Of a stretch of 64,000 bases of DNA, positions 9,619 to 18,100 are shown one piece after another; the first letter of the stretch is position 1, and each line of letters opens with the position of its first letter. A model generated the notes under the pieces. That model was not told the DNA's origin. It saw only the letters and a program-made list of their open reading frames with translations, and searched no databases. The position numbers were made by a program, and so were the translations under genes. This DNA is from Agromyces cavernae (GTDB lineage Bacteria > Actinomycetota > Actinomycetes > Actinomycetales > Microbacteriaceae): positions 620,001-684,000 of the forward strand of contig NZ_JAJNMP010000001.1 in NCBI RefSeq assembly GCF_021044935.1, in the 5' to 3' direction.

Positions 9619-10503
9619 CTATTGGTCTGGTGACGGCCCGCCGGTCCCGGTTGTCGTGTGCTCCGCGATGCGTGTCCACGCGTCGTCACCGTGTCCCGCT
9701 GTGGAGGCCGCCGCGAACAGTCGGTGCAGCGCGTCGTACATTCCGGAGTCGAGGCCCATTCCTCGAAGAAGGACGGCCAACTCATCAGCCCAATCGCGCA
9801 TGACGTCGACGGATGCCTCTACCTCCGCTGCCGAGGGGTCGGGCGTCTCGGCGAGCAGATCAAGGAGCAGTCGGATCTGCCGGGGATAGAACTCGAGGAC
9901 GGCATCCTTGAACCACTCAGAGGAGAACTCGTGCTGCTTGCAGATGCGCAGCCCCTGGAGGAGGCAGACCTCCATGGGCAGATAACCGATGATCACCGCG
10001 CTCCCGCTCACGTATGCGGCCCCGGGTACGTCATCGACGTACGTCGACGTCCCGATCCGCTCGAACCATCCACGATGCGCTTCATACGCGGCTCGGTCTC
10101 CCGACACGAAGAAGACCCCGTCCCCGGATCGCACCTCGCCCGCGCCAGCGAGGATGCCGAGGTCCAGGTAGTGGCCTCCCGCCGCGCTCACCACTGCGTC
10201 GAAGGCCCGGGCCTGATCCGGGGTCACGGGGGATGTGGAAGCCACGACCTTGCCGCGCAGATCCACTCCCGCCTCGTCGACGAGGTTGCGCGCCAGCTCG
10301 TGGTCTGCCACGACCACGAGCGTCAGCGGACTCGACGAGAGCGTATCGGCGACCGATTCCGCCACGCGGACGCGCGGGCCGGAGAGCGCCTCGGCCTTCT
10401 CCCGGGTCCGGTTCCAGACGGTCACCTCGGCTCCCGAACCGGCGACAACCTCCACCAGGGCGCTGCCCATCGCACCGGCGCCAATGACAGACACGTCGCT
10501 CAT
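9619..10503 (-). CDS. NAD(P)-binding oxidoreductase, imine reductase-like (6PGDH/HIBADH superfamily)
   Basis: 294 residues: an N-terminal Rossmann domain opening VIGAGAMGSAL, with WNRTREKAEAL just after the second strand, a pairing typical of imine reductases that use NADPH. A YLDLGILAGAGEV segment near 113 corresponds to the YLDGAIM-type strand of that family. The C-terminal helical half mediates dimer swapping in relatives. The substrate is unknown, and a 3-hydroxyisobutyrate dehydrogenase-like role is the alternative. It is divergent from a cupin gene, so the two may act on one compound. Confidence 0.75.
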   Translation of the reverse strand: MSDVSVIGAGAMGSALVEVVAGSGAEVTVWNRTREKAEALSGPRVRVAESVADTLSSSPLTLVVVADHELARNLVDEAGVDLRGKVVASTSPVTPDQARAFDAVVSAAGGHYLDLGILAGAGEVRSGDGVFFVSGDRAAYEAHRGWFERIGTSTYVDDVPGAAYVSGSAVIIGYLPMEVCLLQGLRICKQHEFSSEWFKDAVLEFYPRQIRLLLDLLAETPDPSAAEVEASVDVMRDWADELAVLLRGMGLDSGMYDALHRLFAAASTAGHGDDAWTRIAEHTTTGTGGPSPDQ

Positions 10504-10646
10504 CCGGCTACCACCTCACTCGGAAGGGTTCCTTCAATGGTCGATGACGAACGGGCAGATCGCCAGTGCTCTCGCTTCGACCAAGCGAATGTCGGTCAGC
10601 GCTCGTGTACCGGTTGCTGCTCCTGTTCGTGGCGGAGGACCGTGGG

Positions 10647-10671
10647 TAAAATTGGCTGAGGTTCCCTCAGC
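10647..10671 (+). promoter_or_regulatory. Cupin gene -10 box and adjacent inverted repeat
   Basis: TAAAAT (10647-10652) is followed directly by a perfect 7-bp inverted repeat, GCTGAGG-TTC-CCTCAGC (10655-10671), placed over the expected transcription start. This suits a repressor operator. Confidence 0.5.
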
Positions 10672-10714
10672 GCTCCAGTCGGGGACCGGGTCGTTCGATT
10701 CGAAGGAGTGCGGT

Positions 10715-11074
10715 ATGCCTGATCAACGCGAGAAGGTGGGAGTCCGAACCTTCGACGAGCCAGACGAGTCGTTTCAAGAGGAGATGGGACACGCTGAGCG
10801 GGTCAGCGTGAGTGGCCTCAGCGTCTGGAGGGCCGTGACCGAGCCCGGATGGCGGGCCACGGAGGGGACGGGTGGTGACCTCTGCTCGGCGGGGCACGTG
10901 ATGTATATCGAGTCGGGCCGGTTGCATGTGCTGATGGATGACGGAACTGAAGCGGAAGGCGGACCCGGCGCCGTGATGGTCATCGAGCCCGGCCACGATG
11001 CCTGGACCGTCGGTGATGAGCCGTGCGTCTTCATCGACTTCGGCGAGAGCGTTCAGCTCTCCGACCGAAACTGA
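10715..11074 (+). CDS. Cupin-fold protein, 119 aa
   Basis: Small single-domain cupin. The first motif region includes GHVMYIESGRLHVLMDDG and the second PGAVMVIEPGHDAWTVGDEPCVFIDF. The usual metal-binding histidine cluster of motif 1 is incomplete (one His), so metal binding is uncertain and it may be a sensor or binding protein. GAAGGAG at 10702-10708 sets the ATG start. It is divergent from the imine reductase-like gene. Confidence 0.75.
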   Translation: MPDQREKVGVRTFDEPDESFQEEMGHAERVSVSGLSVWRAVTEPGWRATEGTGGDLCSAGHVMYIESGRLHVLMDDGTEAEGGPGAVMVIEPGHDAWTVGDEPCVFIDFGESVQLSDRN

Positions 11075-11152
11075 GCGATCGCGGGGATCTCCGCTCGACC
11101 GCAGAGCGAGGGCTCAAGAGCCCGGTGGAGGATCCACTTGCGGGCGCATTTC

Positions 11153-11180
11153 GGTTTCGAGACGCTTCGCTCCTCAACCC
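11153..11180. repeat. Intergenic GGTTTCGAGAC...CCTCAACCC element
   Basis: Copy 2 of the same repeat family, inverted relative to the copy at 8958. It overlaps the last codons of the DUF3817 gene, whose stop lies inside the repeat. Confidence 0.7.
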
Positions 11181-11659
11181 ACCTTGGGCGGGCCGATGAC
11201 GAGCAGCGCCGAGAACACGGCGGCGATGCCGACGACCGCGACCACGGTCAACAGGATCGGACGGGCGAGGAACCAACGGAGCATCCGATTCACCCAGTTC
11301 TCGTCGGCGGGGTGATCGCCGGCCTCGAGGCGCCAGGCGCCGTCGAGGTGACCCTTGCGCACGAGCCACGCCTCGAACGGCACGGTCGCGTACGGCACGA
11401 TCGCGGTGAGCACCGCGAACGCGATGCGGCCGAGGTTCCAGCGCTGGTTGACGCCCACCAGCACCGCCGAGAACGCGTATGCGAGGAACACGAACCCGTG
11501 GATCGACCCGCCGACGAGCACTGCCCATTCGACGCCCGCGGCGTACTTCAGGATCATTGCGGTGATGAGGATGGTCCACGTCACGGCCTCGGCGAGGGCG
11601 AGGCCGCGGTAGAGGCGCTTGGGGGTCACGGGGGTGGCGACAGGGGTCACGACGGTCAC
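11174..11659 (-). CDS. DUF3817 membrane protein, 161 aa
   Basis: Four hydrophobic segments. RGLALAEAVTWTILITAMILKY near residue 18 is the conserved opening of DUF3817, followed by GGSIHGFVFLAYAF. Function unknown; members are common in actinobacteria and sit in the cytoplasmic membrane. It is divergent from the flavodoxin-fold gene. Confidence 0.85.
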   Translation of the reverse strand: MTVVTPVATPVTPKRLYRGLALAEAVTWTILITAMILKYAAGVEWAVLVGGSIHGFVFLAYAFSAVLVGVNQRWNLGRIAFAVLTAIVPYATVPFEAWLVRKGHLDGAWRLEAGDHPADENWVNRMLRWFLARPILLTVVAVVGIAAVFSALLVIGPPKVG

Positions 11660-11796
11660 GGGTGCTCCAGAGTTCGGGATGCTTCCATGCTCTCAGGCCG
11701 CGCTGGGCGCCGGCATCGAACGAACGATGGATCCGTCGACGGAACTCCCGGCCGAGCCCTCGATCGCGAGGAAGCTTCACGGGTAGCATCGGGCTC

Positions 11797-12516
11797 ATGG
11801 CAGCGACGCCGGAGTTCGACGACCTGAGGGCGCTCTTCATCAACTGCACGCTCAAGCGAAGTCCCGAGCCCAGCCACACGCAGGGCCTCATGGAAGCGAG
11901 CATCGCCCTGATGCGCGCCAACGGCGTGAGCGTCGACACGGTCCGGTTCGTCGACCACGACGTCGCCACCGGGGTCTATCCCGACATGCGAGAGCACGGA
12001 TGGCCCGCCGACGCGTGGCCCGATGAGATCTGGCCGCTCGTCGAGGCCGCCGACATCCTCGTGATCGGCGGGCCCATCTGGCTGGGCGACAACGGTTCGA
12101 TCACCCGCAAGCTCATCGAACGGCTGTATGCCATGAGCGGCATGCTCAACGAGCAGGGCCAGTACGTGTACTACGGCAAGACCGGTGGCGCGCTCATCAC
12201 GGGCAACGAGGACGGCCTGAAGCACTGTGCCAAATCGATCCTCTACAGCCTGCAGCACATCGGGTACACGATTCCGCCCGGTGCCGATGCCGGCTGGATC
12301 GGCGAGGTCGGGCCGGGCCCGAGCTACCTCGACCCGGGGTCGGGCGGGCCCGAGAACGAGTTCACCAACCGCAACACGACGTTCATGACGTACAACCTGC
12401 TGAACCTGGCGCGGCTGCTGAAGGACGCCGGCGGGTTCCCCGCGATCGGCAACTCGCGTGCCGCATGGAACGACGGCGAGCGGTACGGCTTCGTGTCGAA
12501 CCCCGAGCACCGCTAG
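11797..12516 (+). CDS. Flavodoxin-fold NAD(P)H oxidoreductase (FMN reductase-like)
   Basis: 239 residues. An N-terminal strand RALFINCTLKRSPEPSHT is the phosphate-binding loop for FMN, and ILVIGGPIWLGDNGSITRKLIERL near 85 and GGALITGNEDGLKHCA near 125 are flavin-contact loops of the NADPH-dependent FMN reductase family. Likely a soluble quinone or flavin reductase. ATG 11797 is preferred; the longer frame runs into divergent DNA. A DUF1801 gene follows 20 bases downstream in the same direction. Confidence 0.82.
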   Translation: MAATPEFDDLRALFINCTLKRSPEPSHTQGLMEASIALMRANGVSVDTVRFVDHDVATGVYPDMREHGWPADAWPDEIWPLVEAADILVIGGPIWLGDNGSITRKLIERLYAMSGMLNEQGQYVYYGKTGGALITGNEDGLKHCAKSILYSLQHIGYTIPPGADAGWIGEVGPGPSYLDPGSGGPENEFTNRNTTFMTYNLLNLARLLKDAGGFPAIGNSRAAWNDGERYGFVSNPEHR

Positions 12517-12536
12517 ACGTGTCGAAGGGACGGAGC

Positions 12537-12911
12537 ATGGGCATGGACAACCGGAATCCGGCGGTCAACGAGTGGTTCGCCGCCTATGACAACCCGCAGC
12601 GCGACCTCGTGCAGGCCGTGCGCGACGCCGTGCTCGACGCCGACGAGCGGGTCGCCGAGACGATCAAGTGGAAGGCGCCGACGTTCGTCTACCGGGGCAA
12701 CATCGCCTCGTTCTATCCGAAGACGAAGACCCACGCGAGCCTCATGTTCCATCGGGGCGCCGAGCTCGACGACCCCGACGGGCTGCTCGAGGGCGAGGGG
12801 GATGTCTCGAGGGTGGCCCGCTTCCTCGACGCCGATGACCTCGCCGCGAAGTCGGACGCGCTCCAGCGCCTCATCAGGCAATGGATCGCGCTGCGCGACG
12901 GAACGGATTGA
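12537..12911 (+). CDS. DUF1801 domain protein, 124 aa
   Basis: Small soluble protein matching the YdhG/DUF1801 pattern: ETIKWKAPTFVYRGNIASFYPKTK near residue 40 and RFLDADDLAAKSDALQRLIRQW near the end. The fold is frataxin-like in known members and the function is unclear. The start could be ATG 12537 (AAGGGA upstream) or ATG 12543 (GGAG upstream). Confidence 0.8.
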   Translation: MGMDNRNPAVNEWFAAYDNPQRDLVQAVRDAVLDADERVAETIKWKAPTFVYRGNIASFYPKTKTHASLMFHRGAELDDPDGLLEGEGDVSRVARFLDADDLAAKSDALQRLIRQWIALRDGTD

Positions 12912-12932
12912 CCGCTCCCGAGGCATCCTCGG

Positions 12933-12966
12933 TGTTTTGATTTATTCAAAACAACCCGACTAGGGT
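12933..12966 (+). promoter_or_regulatory. furA operator and leaderless promoter
   Basis: Perfect inverted repeat TGTTTTGA-TTTAT-TCAAAACA (12933-12953), an AT island in GC-rich DNA, followed by a -10 box TAGGGT (12961-12966). The furA ATG comes 6 bases later, so the mRNA is leaderless. The operator covers the -35 region, fitting FurA autorepression. Confidence 0.8.
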
Positions 12967-12972
12967 GGACGC

Positions 12973-13413
12973 ATGGCCACCTCGATCCGAACCGCGCGCG
13001 ACGAGGCATCCGCTCGCCTGCGCGCCGCCGGACTCAAGGTGACCGAACCCCGGCTCGCCGTGCTCGACGCCATCGCGCCCGGCGAGCACCTCGACGCCGA
13101 CGAGGTCTTCCAGCGCCTCTCGCGCACCCTTCCGAGCACCTCGCGACAGGCCGTCTACGGCGTGCTCGGTGCCCTCGGCGGGGCAGGCCTCCTGCGCCGT
13201 ATCGAGCCTGCCGGTTCCCCGGCGCTCTACGAGAACCGCATCGGCGACAACCACCACCACCTCGTGTGCTCGTCGTGCGGCAAGGTGGCCGACGTCGACT
13301 GCGTCGTCGGCGAGCCACCCTGCCTGACGCCGTCTGCGACCAACGGATTCGTGCTGCACACCGCCGAGGTCACGTTCTGGGGCCTGTGCCCCGACTGCCA
13401 GGCAGCCGGGTAA
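12973..13413 (+). CDS. furA: Fur-family redox/iron regulator FurA
   Basis: 146 residues. An N-terminal winged helix (residues 10-85, with TSRQAVYGVLGAL as recognition region) is followed by a metal-binding domain with NHHHLVCSSCGKVADVD and FWGLCPDCQ. The two CxxC pairs make the structural zinc site. It sits directly upstream of katA, as in mycobacteria, where FurA represses the catalase gene and itself and releases on oxidation. Confidence 0.92.
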   Translation: MATSIRTARDEASARLRAAGLKVTEPRLAVLDAIAPGEHLDADEVFQRLSRTLPSTSRQAVYGVLGALGGAGLLRRIEPAGSPALYENRIGDNHHHLVCSSCGKVADVDCVVGEPPCLTPSATNGFVLHTAEVTFWGLCPDCQAAG

Positions 13414-13491
13414 CCGGCCCATTCGACGACCGCCCGTCAGGGGCGGTGTCCGGCGTGCCCGCACGCCGATTCCCACCACGAGAGGAAATCG

Positions 13492-14952
13492 ATGACCGAG
13501 TTCACGACCACCCAGACCGGAGCGCCTGTCGCGAGCGACGCGCACTCGCTGACGGCCGGACCCGACGGCGCGACCGTGCTGCACGACCGCTACCTCGTCG
13601 AGAAGCTCGCGCAGTTCAACCGCGAGCGCATCCCCGAGCGCATCGTGCACGCGAAGGGCGGCGGCGCATTCGGCGAGTTCGTCGTCACCGAGGATGTCTC
13701 GCAGTACACGAAGGCCGCGGTGTTCCAGCCGGGCGCGAAGAGCGAGATGCTGCTGCGCTTCTCGTCGGTCGCGGGTGAGCAGGGTTCGCCCGACACCTGG
13801 CGCGACGTGCGCGGCTACTCGCTGAAGTTCTACACGACCGAGGGCAACTACGACATCGTCGGCAACAACACCCCGGTCTTCTTCATCCGCGACGCCATCA
13901 AGTTCCCCGACTTCATCCACTCGCAGAAGCGCCTGCCGGGCTCGGGCCTTCGCGACGCCGACATGCAGTGGGACTTCTGGACCCTCTCGCCCGAGTCGGC
14001 GCACCAGGTGACCTACCTCATGGGCGACCGCGGCCTGCCGAAGTCGTGGCGCACGATGAACGGCTACGGCTCGCACACCTACCAGTGGATCAACGCCGCG
14101 GGCGAGCGCTTCTGGGTGCAGTACCACTTCGTCTCGCGCCAGGGCGACCTCTACCTGAGCAACGAGGAGGCCGAGGCGATCGCCGGCGCCGACGCCGACT
14201 ACTACCGCCGCGACCTGCACGAGGCGATCGAGCGGGGCGAGTTCCCCACGTGGGACGTGTACGTGCAGGTCATGCCGTACGAGGAGGCGAAGACCTACCG
14301 CTTCAACCCGTTCGACCTCACGAAGACCTGGTCGAAGCAGGATTACCCGCGCATCAAGGTCGGCCACTACACGCTGAACCGCAACCCGCAGAACTTCTTC
14401 GCCGAGATCGAGCAGGCGGCCTTCTCGCCGGCAAACATCGTGCCGGGCATCGACATCAGCCCCGACAAGATGCTCATGGCGCGCGTGTTCTCGTACCCCG
14501 ACGCGCAGCGCTACCGCGTCGGCACGAACTACAACCAGCTGCCGGTGAACGCGCCGCACGCCGCGCCGGTGCACAACTACTCGCAGGACGGCGCGCAGCG
14601 CCACGCGTTCAACCACCCCGACGTGCCGGTCTACGCGCCGAACTCGTTCGGCGGTCCGGTCGCCGACCCTGCTCGGGCGAGCGAGGGGAGCTGGGAGTCC
14701 GACGGCGCGCTGACTCGCGCGGCCGCGACGCTGCACGCCGAGGACGATGACTTCGGGCAGGCCGGCACGCTCTACCGCGACGTGTTCGACGCCGACGCGA
14801 AGGCGCGCTTCCTGGTGACCCTCACCGGCCAGGGCAATGCGATCACGGTCGACGCGATCCGCGAGCGCTTCTTCCAGTACTGGACCAACGTCGACGAGCA
14901 ACTCGGCACCCAGCTGCGCGCCGAGGTCGGCGGCGAGGCATCCGCCGCGTAG
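13492..14952 (+). CDS. katA: Monofunctional haem catalase
   Basis: Decomposes hydrogen peroxide in the cytosol. At 486 residues it is a small-subunit catalase. The distal His lies in [12 protein letters not shown] (about residue 53), the distal Asn in GNNTPVFF (about 126), and the proximal Tyr in [14 protein letters not shown] (about 336). GAGAGGAAA gives the ribosome binding site. It is controlled by the upstream furA, which is separated by 78 bases, so it may be co-transcribed. Confidence 0.97.
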   Translation: MTEFTTTQTGAPVASDAHSLTAGPDGATVLHDRYLVEKLAQFNRERIPERIVHAKGGGAFGEFVVTEDVSQYTKAAVFQPGAKSEMLLRFSSVAGEQGSPDTWRDVRGYSLKFYTTEGNYDIVGNNTPVFFIRDAIKFPDFIHSQKRLPGSGLRDADMQWDFWTLSPESAHQVTYLMGDRGLPKSWRTMNGYGSHTYQWINAAGERFWVQYHFVSRQGDLYLSNEEAEAIAGADADYYRRDLHEAIERGEFPTWDVYVQVMPYEEAKTYRFNPFDLTKTWSKQDYPRIKVGHYTLNRNPQNFFAEIEQAAFSPANIVPGIDISPDKMLMARVFSYPDAQRYRVGTNYNQLPVNAPHAAPVHNYSQDGAQRHAFNHPDVPVYAPNSFGGPVADPARASEGSWESDGALTRAAATLHAEDDDFGQAGTLYRDVFDADAKARFLVTLTGQGNAITVDAIRERFFQYWTNVDEQLGTQLRAEVGGEASAA

Positions 14953-14972
14953 GAGGCCTGCGGATGCCGCGG

Positions 14973-15001
14973 GCGCCCGGTCTCATCGCGAGGCCGGGCG
15001 C
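14973..15001 (+). terminator. Hairpin after katA
   Basis: GCGCCCGG pairs with CCGGGCGC, extendable to 11 pairs with one G-U, and a 7-base loop. It lies 20 bases after the katA stop. No T-run, as is common in these genomes. Confidence 0.5.
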
Positions 15002-15076
15002 TCGCGCGTCTCGGCGAGTGCGGCACGCCCTTGCCGCCTGGTCCGAACGCATTCGGGCCGATCCACGCGGCAAGGG

Positions 15077-15139
15077 TTGACCGCATGACGAGCCGATCGC
15101 TAGGCTCCTGACTGTTGCGTCCTAAATGAAACGTTTCAT
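15077..15139 (+). promoter_or_regulatory. Rhamnosidase promoter with LacI-type operator
   Basis: TTGACC (15077-15082) and TAGGCT (15101-15106) with an 18-base spacer form a good promoter. The perfect palindrome ATGAAACGTTTCAT (15126-15139) begins about 14 bases after the expected start site and has the central CG typical of LacI-family operators. The repressor gene is not in the window. Confidence 0.7.
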
Positions 15140-15155
15140 CAATGAGGAGAAACGC

Positions 15156-18100
15156 GTGCGATCCAATATCCGCAGTGCAGCGGTCGGCATGCTCGTCGCC
15201 GGCACGGTATTCGCGTCAGTCATCTCGGCCCCCCCGCCACCTGCCTTCGCCGCGACATCCCAGGCGACCGCCGTGAAGGTCGGCGAGCTCGAGACCAATT
15301 CGTCCGTCGACCCGATCGGCATTCCGCTGACGGCGCCGAGTTTGAGCTGGCAGCTCGCCTCGAGCGGCCGGGGCACGGTGCAGTCCGGCTACCAGGTGCG
15401 CGTCGCGACCAGCGAGGACGGCCTGTCAGCCCCCGATGTCTGGGACAGCGGCAAGGTCGAATCGGCTGCCTCGATCGAGGTGCCGTACGGCGGCCCCGAC
15501 CTCGAGGGCGCGACCGCCTATGCCTGGCAGGTCCGAGTGTGGGACGGCGAAGGGCAGGCGTCGGAGTGGAGCAGCCCTGCGACGTTCGAGACCGCGCTCG
15601 CCTCGGTCGACGAGTGGGCCGACGCCGAGTGGATCGGCGCAGACACGTCGATCCCCGCAGCGTGGACCGACTACACGATGACCTTCCGCGCCTCGAAGAT
15701 CTCGGGTGCGCTCGGCGTCTACTTCCGCGGGCGTGACAGCGGCAACGCCTACATGTGGCAGCTGAGCCAGAGCGCGCGGTCGCTGCGCCCCCACGTGAAG
15801 ACGAACGGCGGCTATGCGGTGCTCACGGCGACGCCGTTCCCCGCCGGCTTCGACTTCGCGGCCGAGCACGAGTACTCCATCTCCGTCGACGGCGACACGA
15901 TCGTGACGAAGGTCGACGGTGCGGTCCTCGACACGCGCACCGACCGCACGCACACCGCTCCCGGGCTCGTCGGCTTCCGCACGAGCGGCGCCGAGGCCGG
16001 CACCGTCTCCGAGGTCGAGGTCACCACCGAGTCGGGCAGCGTCCTGCTCGACACGACCTTCCCGTCGGGCGATCGCACCTTCACCGCAGGGGCGGTGCAG
16101 GGCGGGCAACTCGTCGTGGCCGGCAACACCGAGCCATGGTACGCATTCGGTGCCGACGTGCCGGTGCTCCGCAGCGAGTTCGAGGTCGACAAGGAGGTGG
16201 AGTCGGCCCGCATCTACGCCGCGGCACGCGGCCTCTACGAGCTCCGGCTCAACGGTGAGCCGGTCGGCGACCAGCAGCTCGCGCCGGGGTGGACCGATTA
16301 CCGCACGCGCATCCAGTACCAGACCTACGACGTCACCGACCTGCTCGACGAGGGCGACAATGCGATCGGGGCCGAGATCGCCGACGGCTGGTACGCGGGT
16401 CGCGTGGCGATGTTCGGCGACTCGATCTACGGCAGCGACACGTCGCTCATCGCACAGCTGCGCATCCGGTACGCCGACGGGACCGAGCAGGTCGTCGCGA
16501 CCGATGACGGCTGGCGCACCACCAACGGGCCCACGACGTCCGCCGACCTGCTCGACGGCGAGGCGTACGACGCACGACGCGCGGCTGCGCTCGGAGCGTG
16601 GTCGGAACCCGGCTACGACGACGGCGAGTGGTCGGCGGTCGTCGAGCGCCCGACCGCCACCCCGCAGCTCGAGCCGCAGACGGCGCCGCCGGTGCGGGTC
16701 ACCGAGGAGCTCGACGCGACGGAGCTCCCGAGCCCGGCCGACGGCGTGCACGTCTACGACCTCGGCCAGAACATGGTCGGGCATCCCCGCGTGACGCTCA
16801 CCGGCAAGGCCGGCCAGACCGCGCGCATCCGCGTCGCCGAGGTGCTGAACCCCGACGGCTCGCTCTACACGGCGAACTTCCGCAGTGCGAAGGCGACCGA
16901 CTACTACACGTTCGCCACCGACGAGCCCGAGACCTGGGAGCCGAAGTTCACGTTCCACGGCTTCCGCTACGTCGAGATCACCGGTGTCGACGAGGCGCCC
17001 CCGGCCGACGCCATCACGGGCGTCGTCGTCGGCACCGACAACCGGCCGACCGCATCGCTCGAAACCTCGTCCGCCCTCGTGAACCAGCTGCAGAGCAACA
17101 TCGTCTGGGGACAGCGCGGCAACTTCCTGTCGATTCCGACCGACACTCCCGCGCGTGACGAGCGCATGGGCTGGACCGGCGACATCAACGTGTTCGCCAA
17201 CACGGCGAACGTCAACATGGACTCGCAGCTGTTCCTGAAGAAGTGGCTGCAGGACCTGCGTGACACGCAGAACGTCTCAGGCTCGTTCCCGGGCGTCGCG
17301 CCGGTGGTCCCCGGCCGGTTCGACGGTGGGTACGGCAGCGCCGGCTGGGCCGACGCGGGCGTGCACGTGCCGTACTCGATCTGGAAGGCCTACGGCGACA
17401 CGCAAATCCTGGTCGACAGCTACGACTCGATGAAGCGGTACGTCGACTACCTCGACTCGACGGCGCCCGGGCACATCCGCAACGTCGGCGGATACAACGA
17501 CTGGCTGAACCTCGACGACGACACGCCGGCGACGGTCATCGACACGGCGTTCCTCGCCAAGGGCACCCGCGAGTTCTCCGAGATGGCTGCGGCGCTCGGT
17601 CGCGACGACGATGCGCAGGCCTACCTCGAGCGCTATGAGGCGATCAAGGCCGCGTTCGGCGCGGCGTTCGTCAGCGCCGACGGCACGGTGCGGGGTGACT
17701 CGCAGACGGCGTACATCCTGACGATCACGAACGACCTCATCCCGGCGGGTCTCGAGGACCAGGTCGCAGCGCAGTTCGTCGAGACGCTCGAACGTCGTGG
17801 CAACCACCTCTCGACGGGCTTCCTCGGTGTCGACGGACTGCTGCCCGCGCTGACGGCGATCGGTCGCACCGACATCGCCTACACGCTGCTGCAGAACACC
17901 GGCTACCCCTCGTGGGGCTACGAGATCGGCAAGGGCGCGACCACGATCTGGGAGCGCTGGAACTCGATCATGCCCGACGGGTCGTTCGGACCGGTCGAGA
18001 TGAACTCCTTCAACCACTACGCGTACGGCGCGGTCGGCGAGTGGATGTACCGCACCATGGCGGGCGTCTCAGCGCTCGAGCCCGGGTACCGCAAGGTGCT

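Noticed and set aside
12946..14901. 651-codon minus-strand ORF opposite katA
   Set aside because: Shadow of the catalase gene; composition is typical of reversed GC-rich coding DNA.
15126..15155. ATG 15126 as start of the rhamnosidase
   Set aside because: It falls inside a perfect operator palindrome and lacks a binding site; GTG 15156 has GAGGAGA and yields a standard signal peptide.
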